Assembly: GCF_000454725.1 (NCBI RefSeq) | Contig: NZ_APJW01000002.1 | Location: forward strand, 270,576 to 334,575 | DNA length: 64,000 nucleotides | Origin: Chlamydia ibidis 10-1398/6 | GTDB taxonomy: Bacteria; Chlamydiota; Chlamydiia; Chlamydiales; Chlamydiaceae | Direction of reading: 5' to 3' | Shown here: piece by piece, positions 1 to 9,734 of the stretch | Position numbering within the stretch: the stretch's first letter is position 1 | How the letters are laid out: every line of letters begins with the position of its first letter | Notes under the pieces: generated by a model | Told to the model about the DNA's origin: nothing | What the model saw: the letters and a program-made list of their open reading frames with translations, nothing else | Databases searched by the model: none | Translations under genes and position numbers: made by a program

Positions 1-243
1 GTCCCGTATCTTTTATCGCCTAAAGATTATTGGAAGATACTCGTAGAAAAACAAGGGTATACGTTCCCTATAGCCGCGTCTCCATTTGGTCTACTACCTA
101 ATGAAAAAACTGATACCACAGTTCTATTTAGGGATAATAAAGCACGATTTATGGTTACAAAAAACATAACTATAAAAAACATACTGGTTCAGGAACCCTA
201 TACGTTGATTGACTTAGTAAAAACATTCTGCTCACAATCATAA
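1..243 (+). CDS. 3' end of an unidentified protein (partial, starts upstream of the window)
   Basis: Frame 1 is open from the first base to TAA at 241-243, giving the last 80 codons of a protein. The residues visible start VPYLLSPKDYWKILVEKQGY and end LVKTFCSQS. No signature I recognise is present: there is no obvious membrane segment, and the composition is that of an ordinary soluble protein. It ends 3 bases before the stop of the convergent amidotransferase-like gene, so the two transcripts must overlap at their ends. I cannot assign a function from this fragment; the reading frame itself is well supported because it has no stops and has neighbour-like codon use. Confidence 0.6.
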   Translation, partial: VPYLLSPKDYWKILVEKQGYTFPIAASPFGLLPNEKTDTTVLFRDNKARFMVTKNITIKNILVQEPYTLIDLVKTFCSQS

Positions 244-246
244 AAT

Positions 247-1026
247 CTATATGCTGGGACACTCCAATTTTAGCAAATATGAAAAAAGCTCTTTTCTAAA
301 CCTATTTAAAACCTGATCATTCTTCTCCAATATCTCTCTAGTTTGAAGTATGTTGTAATCTTTCTTATGACATAAGTGAGGAAGATACTCTATATGCACT
401 CCTGATAAAGTAACGACTCCCCTACCAACCCTCCTAGATATTATAGCTGCTGGATGATCAGGTAGATCTAAATAGTATGCTTCTATACATACTTCTGGGT
501 AATCCCTAGCACTCTCAAAATAACAGCCTCCATTAAATAAAGCATACCCATGCGCTTGAATATTAGGAAAATTTAACATTGCAACCCGCACTCCAGTTGG
601 CTCAGTATAAGAAAACGCAGGCTCCAAATAAGCGGGCCCCACAGCACAGCCAGGGAAAAATCCTAAATCCCTACCATCTACATACATTTTAGAATTAGGT
701 TCTAGGAAACGTAAAGAACTCGCAGCAAAGTAGGCGCCAGCACAGATACCCAAATAACTTCCTCCTTCGCGAACATAGTTATCGATCCTTGCTGTTCCTA
801 AACCATGTAGCTTTTCATAATAAGGGCGATCTGCTCCCCCAGGAATCACTAAAAGAGCTGCTAAATTCTCCCAATACAAATCATAAAGAAGGAAATTTGC
901 ATCAATGGTAGTAACTTCCAGATTACTATCGGAAGGAATACTCAGCCTCAACCATCGAACAACATGACGCAAATAATACGAGGAGACCCCAGTATCGCTA
1001 TAGACATATATCTTTAATCTAGACAC
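247..1026 (-). CDS. BPL_N-type (biotin-protein-ligase N-terminal domain-like) glutamine amidotransferase-fold protein
   Basis: A 259-residue protein with the class I glutamine amidotransferase-like fold found at the N terminus of fungal biotin-protein ligase. Seen: an N-terminal strand (KIYVYSDTGVS), the LLVIPGGADRPYY segment near residue 60, and the nucleophile elbow YLGICAGAYFA near residue 90 with its Cys. The biotin-ligase catalytic domain is absent, so this is a stand-alone module. It looks like the protein annotated as biotin protein ligase CT035 in C. trachomatis; that name probably overstates the function. The start is GTG at 1026, supported by an AGAGGA Shine-Dalgarno about 7 bases upstream. 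It converges on the partial gene at the left edge and is divergent from the permease. The substrate is unknown. Confidence 0.75.
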   Translation of the reverse strand: MSRLKIYVYSDTGVSSYYLRHVVRWLRLSIPSDSNLEVTTIDANFLLYDLYWENLAALLVIPGGADRPYYEKLHGLGTARIDNYVREGGSYLGICAGAYFAASSLRFLEPNSKMYVDGRDLGFFPGCAVGPAYLEPAFSYTEPTGVRVAMLNFPNIQAHGYALFNGGCYFESARDYPEVCIEAYYLDLPDHPAAIISRRVGRGVVTLSGVHIEYLPHLCHKKDYNILQTREILEKNDQVLNRFRKELFSYLLKLECPSI

Positions 1027-1330
1027 ACAACTTCCTCTTTGACATACTTCGGATTATAGGCTTTGTTTAGATCCTTAACATATGGGAATACCTGAGATGA
1101 TCGGAATAATCTCAGAGCATTCTAGAAAGTTAAATCCTTTCACAAAGAACCTCGAACCTTTAAAGGCTTACCATATACTAGGGATTGGGCCTTATTTATT
1201 GAGATATCGAAACAAATAATTTGCTCTTAGCATAACAAAGAAAACTATAAACCACACCAACCATAAAAATATGATTTTATGGTAGAATATCTTTACTAAA
1301 AAGATACATAACCCTGTAATTTAAGCAACT
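1027..1330. other. divergent intergenic region with two tandem hairpins
   Basis: This 304-base gap separates two divergently transcribed genes and no ORF in it is convincing. Close to the plus-strand gene are two perfect stem-loops: CCATAAAA (1261-1268) with TTTTATGG (1275-1282), loop of 6; and TATCTTT (1288-1294) with AAAGATA (1300-1306), loop of 5. A TAGAAT hexamer (1283-1288) between them could be a -10 element, but I see no good -35 at the right distance. The hairpins are AT-rich, so they may be fortuitous; they could also be operator half-sites or a leader structure. Confidence 0.35.
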
Positions 1331-2356
1331 ATGTTTCTAGGCAATACTCAAGCAGGACAAAATCGCAACACAACTGTAGGCATTTTCTATAGCCTTGTGG
1401 CATGTCTATATTGGGGAATCGTTTTTGTTATTCCAGATCTGTTAAGTTCTTTTCAGGAACTTGATATCGTCCTTGCTCGATATAGCGTTTTTGGCCTTTT
1501 CTCCCTAACTCCCTTACTTTGGAAACGTGAGAATATCTTTAAAAATATTTCTTCTAAAATTTGGAGAAAAAGTCTGCTTTGGGCCTTTCTTATCAATATT
1601 ATTTACTACCTAGGGATTGCGCTAGCTATTCGTTATTCTGGAGGGTCTGTTACCATTATCATAGCGGGACTTGCACCCATAGCAATTTTATTCCACGCCA
1701 ACTTTAGAAAAAAAACCGTCTCTAATTCATATCTTGCGTTTATTAGTCTGATCATTTTCTTCGGCGTAGTTCTGACAAATATTTCTGGGTTTCAAGCGGC
1801 TACAGAATCTAATCTTTTGCAATACTGTTTTGGTCTATTTTGTGTAACTTTTTCTACGTTAATCTGGGTAGGCTATATTGTATGCAACCATTCCTTCTTA
1901 GACACTAACCCTGATGTTTCTCCTGAAACTTGGTGCAAAATGCTCGGGATCAGCTCACTAGTTTTATGCCTTCCACTCATTATCGTCCTTGATACCCTAG
2001 GCATCACTAGCGTAGCAAAAAATATTATTGTCCATACACCATCCCATGAACGCTTTCTTTTCGTTATTCTCTGTGCAATAATGGGCATTTTCTCTTCTTC
2101 TAAAGCAATCACTGCCTGGAATAAAGCTAGTCTCCATCTGTCTCCCGCTCTTCTTGGAGCCTTACTAATATTTGAGCCTATATTTGGGCTTACCCTGTCC
2201 TATTTATATAAAAAGACACTTCCAACTATTCAAGAAAGCTTAGGTATTTTTCTTATGTTAGGTGGTAGTTTGTCATGTTTAATCTTATTCGGTAGGAAAA
2301 ATATTCATAATTTGGAAGAAAAAAAAGAAACCTCGACCTCCTTGGAGCAGCCATAA
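1331..2356 (+). CDS. ytfF: DMT-superfamily (EamA-like) inner-membrane transporter, YtfF-like
   Basis: A 341-residue, very hydrophobic protein with about ten predicted membrane segments in two repeats, as in drug/metabolite transporter permeases. Visible elements are an N-terminal segment (SLVACLYWGIVFVIPDLL), an IAGLAPIAILF turn near residue 115 and, in the second repeat, LSPALLGALLIFEPIFGLTL near residue 275, the end-of-repeat signature of EamA proteins. The tail after residue 325 is charged and Glu/Lys rich, consistent with a cytoplasmic C terminus. The C. trachomatis counterpart is, I believe, CT034, annotated as a cationic amino-acid transporter, but the sequence does not show the substrate. 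It is followed by the helicase gene in the same direction after an 84-base gap. Confidence 0.75.
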   Translation: MFLGNTQAGQNRNTTVGIFYSLVACLYWGIVFVIPDLLSSFQELDIVLARYSVFGLFSLTPLLWKRENIFKNISSKIWRKSLLWAFLINIIYYLGIALAIRYSGGSVTIIIAGLAPIAILFHANFRKKTVSNSYLAFISLIIFFGVVLTNISGFQAATESNLLQYCFGLFCVTFSTLIWVGYIVCNHSFLDTNPDVSPETWCKMLGISSLVLCLPLIIVLDTLGITSVAKNIIVHTPSHERFLFVILCAIMGIFSSSKAITAWNKASLHLSPALLGALLIFEPIFGLTLSYLYKKTLPTIQESLGIFLMLGGSLSCLILFGRKNIHNLEEKKETSTSLEQP

Positions 2357-2440
2357 ATCTAGCCAAATAAGTCTATAGGGATTACCTTAGTACTTTTCTA
2401 CTTCCTCCTTTTGTAATACTAAAATGCCCAAGCCTCCCTT

Positions 2441-4633
2441 ATGCAAAGAATTTCTGGTATCTTAGGAACTGTCCTATCTACAAACCAAGAATCCGAAGAA
2501 TCTGTAATAGAATTCGTGACTCCCTATAACAAGGCAACTGTAACTGTCTTAGGTAAAATCCCCAAAAATGCTCTTCAAAGGAAAGAGCTGATTAGCCTTT
2601 ATGGAGTTTGGTGGAACCATCCCACTTACGGTGAATCTTTTAAGGTTTTTATTTGCGATCCACAAGCAGCACCTCATAATCAGGGTATTATAAATTATCT
2701 GTCTTCAAAACTAGTTAAGGGTATAGGAGTTAAAACAACCACAAAGATTCTTAAAGAGTTTGGAGAATGTACAGCGGATATTTTAGATTACTCTCCTGAA
2801 AAATTAGACAGTATTCCCGGGATTAGTAAAGCACGTTGCACCAATATATGTAGCCAACTCAACGAACAAAAAAGCCTTAGAACCACTTTGTTATTCCTGC
2901 AACAATATGATATCCCTATTCACTATGGAATCCGCATTCATAGAAAATATCAAGATCACTCGATCATGAAGATCTTGCAAGATCCTTTTATCCTAGCTCG
3001 TGACGTTGATGGAATAGGCTTTAAAACAGCTGATCTAATAGCAATACAGTTGAGGACCCCGTTAAACTCGCCAAACCGTATAGGCGCTGGAATTTTACAC
3101 TCCTTAAAAGAGCTGCAAGAAGAGGGCCACACATGTTATGCCCTTGATCCTCTAGTACTAATTGTTCATGATCTTTTAAATCAAGATACTCCAGAACTTT
3201 TGGTAACCCGAGAGGAAATCCTAGAACAAATTAACACAATGATTAGAAGTAACTTAATCTGCACCCAGAACATAGATGGTATCACTTACGTCTGGACTAG
3301 AAGTTTATTTTTTGCAGAAAAAACCATCGTGTCTGACATAAAAAGAATTCTTTATTCTACGAAAAAACTGCGATCCATAGATGAGGATAAAGCAATTTCT
3401 TGGGTAGAAGAAAATCTTAATCTTGATCTGGAACACATTCAAAAACAGGCTGTACGTTCTAGTCTGACAAATAAGCTGCATATCATTACCGGAGGGCCAG
3501 GAACAGGTAAAAGTACCATTACAAAGGCAATCTTAAAAATTTATGAAAGGCTAACGCATAAAATTATCTTAGCTGCCCCTACGGGAAAAGCAGCAAAACG
3601 TATTACAGAAATTACTAATAAAAATGCAGTCACTATTCATGTTTTGCTACAGTATGACTTTTCTTCCGGTACATTTCGTAAATGCCAAGATAATCCAATT
3701 GACTGTGACCTTATTATTATCGATGAATCAGGAATGATGGATACTTATCTTCTTCACCACCTACTCCATGCTCTTCCGGATCATGTAGTTTTAATCCTCA
3801 TAGGAGATGTTCATCAACTACCTAGTATAGGTCCAGGAAATATCTTAAAAGATCTAATTGATTCACAAAAAATAACAGTGAGTACCTTGAGCAAGGTATT
3901 TCGGCAGGTACATGATTCTAATATCATTATCAATGCCCATAAGGTAAACCAGGGAGATTTCCCTATTCTATATGGCAACTCTGGACGTAAGGATTTTTTA
4001 TTTTTTCAACACGAAGATCCCGAAGAAGCATTAAAAAGGGTTGTATCTTTAGTTACAGAAGTCGTTCCTAAAAAATTCCATATTCAACCCAAAGATATTC
4101 AGGTCCTTTCTCCAATGAAAAAAGGCATTTTGGGAATACATAATTTAAACTCTGTTTTAAGAGAGGAATTAAACTCCCAAAAAGTTAGGTTTATTGGAAA
4201 GCTGCATTCTTACGCAGTTGGTGATAAAGTCATGCAAATACGTAACAACTATAGGAAAAGAGTATTCAACGGGGATATTGGATATATCACTTCTATTGAT
4301 TTTGGGAATAAACAAATCTTAGTTAAAATTGAAGACAGACTCGTTAACTTCTTATTTTCTGAATTAGACAATCTTATTTTAGCCTACGCGACATCTGTGC
4401 ATAAGTACCAAGGAAGCGAAAGCCCATGTGTTATCATTCCCATCCATACTTCTCACTACGTAATGCTGTACAGAAACCTTTTGTATACAGCAATCACTCG
4501 TGGAAAAAAGTTGGTCATTTTAGTTGGAACGAAAAAAGCTATTAGTATTGCAGTAAAAAATAACAAAGTCCTTCACCGATCCACCGGATTGGTACACGCT
4601 CTAAATTCTTTAGAAAAATACCAAATCGCTTAG
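2441..4633 (+). CDS. recD: RecD2-like SF1B DNA helicase
   Basis: This 730-residue protein is an ATP-dependent 5'-3' DNA helicase of the RecD/TraA family. The order is an N-terminal OB-like region (residues 1-80), helix-hairpin-helix repeats (around 85-200, including GIGVKTTTKI, IPGISKARC and VDGIGFKTADL), Walker A GGPGTGKST near residue 350, Walker B LIIIDESGMMD near 430, an IGDVHQLPSIGPG motif near 455, and the C-terminal UvrD-like pair VHKYQGSE and YTAITRGKK (about 650-690). The helix-hairpin-helix N terminus is that of RecD2, which acts without RecB and RecC, rather than that of the RecBCD subunit. I recall a second recD elsewhere in chlamydial genomes. It converges with metG, whose stop lies 15 bases away. 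Confidence 0.88.
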   Translation: MQRISGILGTVLSTNQESEESVIEFVTPYNKATVTVLGKIPKNALQRKELISLYGVWWNHPTYGESFKVFICDPQAAPHNQGIINYLSSKLVKGIGVKTTTKILKEFGECTADILDYSPEKLDSIPGISKARCTNICSQLNEQKSLRTTLLFLQQYDIPIHYGIRIHRKYQDHSIMKILQDPFILARDVDGIGFKTADLIAIQLRTPLNSPNRIGAGILHSLKELQEEGHTCYALDPLVLIVHDLLNQDTPELLVTREEILEQINTMIRSNLICTQNIDGITYVWTRSLFFAEKTIVSDIKRILYSTKKLRSIDEDKAISWVEENLNLDLEHIQKQAVRSSLTNKLHIITGGPGTGKSTITKAILKIYERLTHKIILAAPTGKAAKRITEITNKNAVTIHVLLQYDFSSGTFRKCQDNPIDCDLIIIDESGMMDTYLLHHLLHALPDHVVLILIGDVHQLPSIGPGNILKDLIDSQKITVSTLSKVFRQVHDSNIIINAHKVNQGDFPILYGNSGRKDFLFFQHEDPEEALKRVVSLVTEVVPKKFHIQPKDIQVLSPMKKGILGIHNLNSVLREELNSQKVRFIGKLHSYAVGDKVMQIRNNYRKRVFNGDIGYITSIDFGNKQILVKIEDRLVNFLFSELDNLILAYATSVHKYQGSESPCVIIPIHTSHYVMLYRNLLYTAITRGKKLVILVGTKKAISIAVKNNKVLHRSTGLVHALNSLEKYQIA

Positions 4634-4636
4634 AAT

Positions 4637-4663
4637 ACTATAGCACCTCTAATCTACTATAGT
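4637..4663. terminator. possible bidirectional hairpin between recD and metG
   Basis: ACTATAG (4637-4643) and CTATAGT (4657-4663) form a 7-bp inverted repeat around a 13-base loop. It lies just after the recD stop and over the metG stop. It is AT-rich, weak and lacks a clear U-tract, so its role as a terminator is tentative. Confidence 0.25.
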
Positions 4664-6310
4664 AAACAATAAGGAGGGGGCTGATAACGAAAACGATTCG
4701 TTAGTATAATCCAGATAGTTATCGTGCCAAAGATTTTTGATTTTATGCTTATCCCTATCTATCTGATCAAGATCTAAAGATTTAGGATTAAGCATATGCC
4801 ATATCTCACAAGCAGAATCAGGAAGTATAGGGTATGAAATTAAGGCTAGTAACTTTTGTACATAACAAGTACAAAATAGTATGGTCTCTACACGAGACAG
4901 GTCTCCTGATTTTAACACCTTCCAGGGAGCTTGATCATTAACATAAACGTTCCCTAAAGCAGCTAACTCCATGATAGAAGCGCAAGCTTTGCGTAAACTA
5001 TACTGACTATAATTTTTATAAATATTCTCGACTATCTCTCTTGCAGATGCAAATAATCGCTTGTCAACATTGTTCAAGTGTTGGCAATGATAGCTGAGAT
5101 GATGTATTCCATTTTTCTGTGCAAATGCTAAAACTCGGTTTATAAAATTACCAAATTTCCCTACCAGCTCGGAATTACAGCGAGTCTTAAAATCCGAGAA
5201 ACTAAACTCACTATCTGACGTCTCAGGAGCTGTAGCAGCAAGCACGTAACGTAGTTTGTCTAGGGAATAGGTATCCAAGAAACTATCCATGTCTACGTAA
5301 TTACCTTCAGATTTACTAAACTGGAATCCCTCTAGCAAGTAAAATTCTGAAGAAACTAGGGAATCGACAATCTTATAGTTAATATTCTGTCCCAGAGTCA
5401 TCGCAGGGAAAATAGCGGCGTGAAAAGGAACATTATCCTTACCTATGAATTGGACATACTCAGTTTCATTATCCAGCCAAAAAGCTTTCCATGCATCAGG
5501 AACGCCCCTGGATGCCGCCCAGTCCATAGTTCCACTAATATAACCAATAGGAGCATCAAACCAAACATAGAAAACTTTACCAGGAATATCTGGAACAGGA
5601 ACTCCCCAAGATAAATCACGAGTAATTGCACGAGGACGAAGATTTTTTATATAATCAACCACAAAATTCCTTACATGATCTCGCAGAGAGCACTGATGAG
5701 CAAAATCTAATAGAGGGTCGATCATTCTCTCAAGATGAAGATAGGCATGCTCGGTATCTCGCAAAACTAAAGAAGATCCCGATAATTTTGAACGCGGCTT
5801 GATTAAATCAACAGCATCATAATCTGCTCCACATTTTTGGCATTCATCTCCTCTAGCTCTATCAAAATTACACTTAGGACACGTACCTTCAACATAACGA
5901 TCAGCCAAAAAACGTTTATCTTCTTCTGAATAGAGTTGTTTTGCAACGTGGTTCTCTATAAGTCCTTTTGATTTAAGATGTTTATAAAAGTCTTGAACAA
6001 CAGCTTTATGAAAAGGATTAGTGGTGCGTGAGAAAAAATCCACCGAAATGCCTAAACGCTGAAATGTATCCTTATGTATTTTGTGATACATATCAACATA
6101 CTCTTGATATCCCATACCCGCACGTTCTGCATTCAAAGTAATGGCTATACCATACTCATCAGATCCACAGATATAGAGAACATCATCACCCAACAGTCGA
6201 CGAAATCTAGCATATACGTCTGCAGGCAAATAAGCTCCTGCAATATGGCCGAAATGTAAGGGGCCGTTGGCATAAGGCAAAGCAGAGGTAATCAAAACAC
6301 GGGAAACCAC
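4649..6310 (-). CDS. metG: methionyl-tRNA synthetase
   Basis: Charges tRNA-Met with methionine in the cytoplasm. Seen in order: the class I HIGH-type motif in [19 protein letters not shown], a zinc knuckle with four Cys (CPKC and CQKC near residues 145-165), the KMSKS-type loop FSKSEGN near residue 325, and the anticodon-binding helical domain. There is no C-terminal EMAP/Trbp111 dimerisation domain, so this is the short form. I prefer GTG at 6310 (553 residues, [16 protein letters not shown]) because it overlaps the upstream stop as TAGTG and GGAG lies 12 bases before it. An in-frame ATG at 6328 would add six residues and has no good ribosome site. It is the last gene of the gmk/omega-like run. 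Confidence 0.93.
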   Translation of the reverse strand: MVSRVLITSALPYANGPLHFGHIAGAYLPADVYARFRRLLGDDVLYICGSDEYGIAITLNAERAGMGYQEYVDMYHKIHKDTFQRLGISVDFFSRTTNPFHKAVVQDFYKHLKSKGLIENHVAKQLYSEEDKRFLADRYVEGTCPKCNFDRARGDECQKCGADYDAVDLIKPRSKLSGSSLVLRDTEHAYLHLERMIDPLLDFAHQCSLRDHVRNFVVDYIKNLRPRAITRDLSWGVPVPDIPGKVFYVWFDAPIGYISGTMDWAASRGVPDAWKAFWLDNETEYVQFIGKDNVPFHAAIFPAMTLGQNINYKIVDSLVSSEFYLLEGFQFSKSEGNYVDMDSFLDTYSLDKLRYVLAATAPETSDSEFSFSDFKTRCNSELVGKFGNFINRVLAFAQKNGIHHLSYHCQHLNNVDKRLFASAREIVENIYKNYSQYSLRKACASIMELAALGNVYVNDQAPWKVLKSGDLSRVETILFCTCYVQKLLALISYPILPDSACEIWHMLNPKSLDLDQIDRDKHKIKNLWHDNYLDYTNESFSLSAPSLLFTIVD

Positions 6311-6609
6311 TATTTCACATCGCTCCATGTATATGCTGAAGGATCTTTTCTTCTTCCAGAAACAGAAGAACCCTCTCTTCGCTTCTCACCATGAGTAGTA
6401 ACTGTCGTTTGAAATGTTTCTTCAGAAACGTCAGGCTGTATTCCTTCTCTTTCTAGGATATTCAAAGCTTCAATGGCAACATTAGAAGAACGCACATCTC
6501 CCTTAGCTATCTTATTTTTAGCCTGCTTAATCGCATAATTTACCAAACTAAACGGACTTTCAAAAAGTAAGTTTAACTTCTCATTGGTTAAACGGTCTTT
6601 ATTAGTCAT
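6310..6609 (-). CDS. putative RNA polymerase omega subunit (RpoZ-like)
   Basis: A 99-residue protein encoded directly after gmk, overlapping its stop by 4 bases (ATGA). The core [17 protein letters not shown] followed by [17 protein letters not shown] aligns by eye with the omega pattern: an N/S-RF-LV-A-RAR helix, then a T/S-ALREIEEG helix. The rest of the tail is charged and Ser/Arg rich. Genes for omega sit next to gmk in many bacteria, so position and sequence agree. I recall this gene only as a hypothetical (CT031 in C. trachomatis). Omega would help fold the beta-prime subunit. The similarity is short, so the call is an inference; a lineage-specific small protein remains possible. Confidence 0.6.
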   Translation of the reverse strand: MTNKDRLTNEKLNLLFESPFSLVNYAIKQAKNKIAKGDVRSSNVAIEALNILEREGIQPDVSEETFQTTVTTHGEKRREGSSVSGRRKDPSAYTWSDVK

Positions 6610-7220
6610 AATACGTTCCTATGTTCTTCTGCTATAAAAATACTTTTTAAAGCCTGGTACGTGAGATCCAAATCGTCGTTTACAAGACAATAATCAAATT
6701 CATGCGACGAGGTTTGCTCAACCAGGCTGTGCTGCAAACGCTCTTTTCTTTGTTCGTATTGTTCGGACCCTCGCACATCTAATCTTCGTTCTAGTTCTTC
6801 CAAAGAAGGAGGGGAAATAAAAATAGAAACAGCACTTATGGATTTCCTGATAGCCAAGGCTCCTTGCACATCAATGACTGCTACAGCATGTTTACCAGAT
6901 TCCCAAATTTTTTGAATTTCAGATCGACTTGTCCCATAATACTCGCCAAATAAAAAAACCCATTCCAAAAAATCTTCTTGATCCAATGAGCGTCTAAACT
7001 GCTCTTGCGAAACAAAGAGATAATCGATACCAGAAACTTCTCCAATTCTAGGAGATCTAGTGGTTAACGAAAGAGTTTTCTGAAAAGAGTTAGGATACTC
7101 CCTTTCCAACATACGCACTAGAGTAGTTTTACCAGTGCCTGCAGGAGCGCTGATAGTAAACAACCTAGGCGCACATACCGGCATGTCTGGGGAAAAAGGG
7201 GATAGCACGTGCTTTTTCAT
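6606..7220 (-). CDS. gmk: guanylate kinase
   Basis: Phosphorylates GMP to GDP with ATP in nucleotide salvage. The 204-residue length fits the family. Seen: the P-loop [16 protein letters not shown] near residue 24, the GMP-binding stretch [21 protein letters not shown] (about 52-72), [13 protein letters not shown] near 87, and the Walker B-like [11 protein letters not shown] near 113; the LID region [10 protein letters not shown] follows. It overlaps rnhB by 4 bases upstream and the omega-like gene by 4 bases downstream, so all three are translationally coupled. The first 15 residues are an extension before the usual start of the fold. Confidence 0.93.
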   Translation of the reverse strand: MKKHVLSPFSPDMPVCAPRLFTISAPAGTGKTTLVRMLEREYPNSFQKTLSLTTRSPRIGEVSGIDYLFVSQEQFRRSLDQEDFLEWVFLFGEYYGTSRSEIQKIWESGKHAVAVIDVQGALAIRKSISAVSIFISPPSLEELERRLDVRGSEQYEQRKERLQHSLVEQTSSHEFDYCLVNDDLDLTYQALKSIFIAEEHRNVL

Positions 7221-7870
7221 ACAATATTGGCTGCCTGTTTAACGGGAGAAAAACTCTTTCTATGGCAAGCACAAGGACCAAGAGCGTTTAACATAGATAG
7301 ATGTAAGCGCGTTCCATAGCCCTTGTGTTTGTCAAAACCATAGTCAGGATATATTAAATGCAACTCACGCATAATATCATCTCGATACTCCTTAGCCAAA
7401 ATAGACGCTGCCGCAATAGATGCTGATTTTGCATCCCCTTGGATAATTTTTTTAGAAGGGAGTTCATGCTGCAGATCCAAACCATCGACTAGTAAAAACT
7501 CTGGTTTCAAAGGTAAATTAGCAACAGCTTCAGCCATGGCCTCCTTAGTGGCTTCTAAGATATTTATCTCATCTATTCTTTCTACAGAAACCACACCGAT
7601 ACCACTATAGACATCAGGATCTCTCAATAAAATCTCCCTAATACGGCGGCGCTGTTTAGGAGTGAGCTTCTTACTATCATCGATCTCCGGGAAAACTTTT
7701 CCCCTAGGCAAAATACAAGCACCAGCAACCACTGGGCCCGCAAGAGGACCTCTGCCGACTTCATCAACTCCTGCAACGAAGGAAAAGCCCATAGCAAATA
7801 CTTCCTCTTCAAAGACCATTTTTTCTGAGAATTTTTGCCGTTCGCTAATCGAATCCATGTCCACGTCCAT
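7217..7870 (-). CDS. rnhB: ribonuclease HII
   Basis: Removes ribonucleotides from RNA-DNA hybrids. The 217-residue protein carries the RNase HII active-site signature [19 protein letters not shown] (Asp and Glu metal ligands) near residue 35, [10 protein letters not shown] near 70, the third acidic residue in FLLVDG near 125, and [10 protein letters not shown] plus FDKHKGYGT near 160-185. A second ATG four codons in (MDSISE) could be the start. The order here is rplS-rnhB-gmk-omega-like, with the last genes overlapping by 4 bases. Confidence 0.93.
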   Translation of the reverse strand: MDVDMDSISERQKFSEKMVFEEEVFAMGFSFVAGVDEVGRGPLAGPVVAGACILPRGKVFPEIDDSKKLTPKQRRRIREILLRDPDVYSGIGVVSVERIDEINILEATKEAMAEAVANLPLKPEFLLVDGLDLQHELPSKKIIQGDAKSASIAAASILAKEYRDDIMRELHLIYPDYGFDKHKGYGTRLHLSMLNALGPCACHRKSFSPVKQAANIV

Positions 7871-7905
7871 AGATTGGAAATACTGTTAAGTAAAAGATAT
7901 AACAA

Positions 7906-8271
7906 TTATTTCTTAGCAGGTCTTGCTCCGATATATTCCTTAACCTTAGCAGCTTTTCCTGTTTTCCCTCTGAGATAGTAAAGACGAGCACGAGCCACTT
8001 TACCGCGTTTTACCACTTCAATATTCACAATTTTAGGACTATTGAGTAAAAAGCTTTTCTCCATACCTTCACCGTAAGCAACTCGATGTAAAGAGATGGT
8101 TTCTCCAGCCCCTCCTCCTCTACGTGCCATTACAGTACCCTGAAAGACTTGTATACGCTCCTTACCACCTTCTGAAATTTTCGTAGCAACACGAATAGTA
8201 TCTCCAACGTTAAAGTCTGTAAGATCAGATCTACATTGTTCGTTTTGTAATTCCTGGATTAAGTTCCCCAT
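7906..8271 (-). CDS. rplS: 50S ribosomal protein L19
   Basis: A 121-residue ribosomal protein located at the 30S-50S interface. The L19 patterns are visible: [31 protein letters not shown] with the following [25 protein letters not shown], and [27 protein letters not shown]. The start ATG at 8271 has an AGGTGG-type ribosome site 7 bases upstream. It follows trmD in the conserved rpsP-trmD-rplS order and ends 35 bases before rnhB starts. Confidence 0.96.
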   Translation of the reverse strand: MGNLIQELQNEQCRSDLTDFNVGDTIRVATKISEGGKERIQVFQGTVMARRGGGAGETISLHRVAYGEGMEKSFLLNSPKIVNIEVVKRGKVARARLYYLRGKTGKAAKVKEYIGARPAKK

Positions 8272-8296
8272 AATGTTCCACCTAAATTCTCTTTGT

Positions 8297-9361
8297 CTAT
8301 TTCATCTTATTACAAGAGATTACCCATACATGACCGTCCAAATCGCGAGCCCAACGAATTAAATCAGTCCCTTGTGAATGATCTTCTACAGTTCCTCCTA
8401 ACATTTTCCATCTCAACAAAAAGATCAAAAAATCCTTCTCTGTTTGAAGACGTATGGAAAAAACAGAAAGATGCTTAATGGGCCCTAATACCTGCACTAA
8501 GTTCAAAGCCACAGAAGGAGTCCCAGGAAGCATAAACCTCTCCCCTTGAGATTGCGACAATCTAAAAGCCTTCTTATAAAACCGCTGTGAACACTTAATA
8601 TCACCGACTTCTAGAATTACCGAACTTTCTTTTACAGCTTCTGATGCATTTATCTTGCTCGTATGGAAATGTTCCCCATCTCTTTCATAGAGATAACGCA
8701 CATAAAGATCAGGGCGACGCTGACGAGTTCTTTCCAAACTGATACTCTTCTTCCATAATGAAATAGCCTGATGGTTACCCTGAAGAAGAACTTCAGGAAC
8801 CTCGCGCCCTTCAAACATACGAGGACGGGTATACTGAGGACCTTCAAGAAGACCATCTTCTAAGGAATCAGCGTCAGCACTCTCTTGTTTTCCCAAAACG
8901 CCTGGTACAAACCTAGAGAGAGCGTCTATAACAACCAACGCAGCCAAGCCACCATTCGTTAAAACGTAATCGCCTATGCTAATCTCTTCGTCAACTTCAC
9001 TTTCTAAAGCCCGCTCATCAACTCCTTCGTAGTGCCCACATAGAAAAACTAAATGAGAATATTGCGCCAACTCGCGACTCTTTTCAGCTGTCAAAAGGGC
9101 GCCCTGAGGAGATAAATAGATAACTTTAGAACCATTCTTTCGCACACTTCTTATCGCGCGGACTACGGGCTCAGCCATGAGAAGCATCCCCTTACCAGAA
9201 AAAGGAACATCATCTACTTGCTTCCACTTCCCTAACCCAAAATCGCGAATATTTCTAGAACGAATACTTAATACACCTTTATCAATCGCTCTCCCTAAGA
9301 TACTTGTTTTCAAAGGGCTAGAAAAATACTCAGGGAATAAAGAAAGTATGTCGATCTCCAT
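8297..9361 (-). CDS. trmD: tRNA (guanine-N1)-methyltransferase with C-terminal VOC-like domain
   Basis: TrmD methylates G37 of tRNAs with a G36 neighbour, using S-adenosylmethionine, and prevents frameshifting. Residues 1 to about 240 contain the SPOUT trefoil-knot motifs: [12 protein letters not shown] at the start, [47 protein letters not shown] and PQYTRP. A usual TrmD ends near residue 240; this one is 354 residues. The extra 110 residues read like a VOC (glyoxalase/bleomycin-resistance) module: [19 protein letters not shown] near the start and [13 protein letters not shown] at the end. I recall that C. trachomatis TrmD is also about 350 residues, so the extension is old. What it binds is unknown. 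It lies between rpsP and rplS. Confidence 0.93.
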   Translation of the reverse strand: MEIDILSLFPEYFSSPLKTSILGRAIDKGVLSIRSRNIRDFGLGKWKQVDDVPFSGKGMLLMAEPVVRAIRSVRKNGSKVIYLSPQGALLTAEKSRELAQYSHLVFLCGHYEGVDERALESEVDEEISIGDYVLTNGGLAALVVIDALSRFVPGVLGKQESADADSLEDGLLEGPQYTRPRMFEGREVPEVLLQGNHQAISLWKKSISLERTRQRRPDLYVRYLYERDGEHFHTSKINASEAVKESSVILEVGDIKCSQRFYKKAFRLSQSQGERFMLPGTPSVALNLVQVLGPIKHLSVFSIRLQTEKDFLIFLLRWKMLGGTVEDHSQGTDLIRWARDLDGHVWVISCNKMK

Positions 9362-9374
9362 TCCACAAGCACTC

Positions 9375-9734
9375 TTACTTAGCAGCGACTTGTGCAGTTT
9401 GAGCTCTCTTCAAAGCACGACGCTTACGATATGCTCTTCTCTTCTGGCATAAAGCAGTTCTACGAGCTACCTGCTTAGCAACCAGCTCACTATAAACACC
9501 TGGGGCTCCCTGCTTGACCAAAGCAGCCGCTTTTTCTGTTAGTTCTGCCCCTTGATTCACCCAGTAAAAAATTCTTTCGCTTTTCAACTGATAGTTTACT
9601 GAGCTATGAGGATCGTACCAGCCTAATAACTCTATATACTTACCATCACGAGGAGACTCGACATCAGCAAGTACTAATCGATAAACAACGTGATTTCTGC
9701 GTCCTTGTTGTCTTAAACGGATTTTTAACGCCAC
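9375..9734 (-). CDS. rpsP: 30S ribosomal protein S16
   Basis: A 119-residue small-subunit protein needed for 30S assembly. The N-terminal pattern [33 protein letters not shown] is diagnostic, followed by LGWYDPHS and a Lys/Arg-rich tail longer than that of E. coli S16. The start is GTG at 9734, supported by GGAGG 7 bases upstream (GGAGGAAACCTGTG); this puts the first ten bases inside the end of ffh, so the genes are coupled. Confidence 0.96.
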   Translation of the reverse strand: MALKIRLRQQGRRNHVVYRLVLADVESPRDGKYIELLGWYDPHSSVNYQLKSERIFYWVNQGAELTEKAAALVKQGAPGVYSELVAKQVARRTALCQKRRAYRKRRALKRAQTAQVAAK

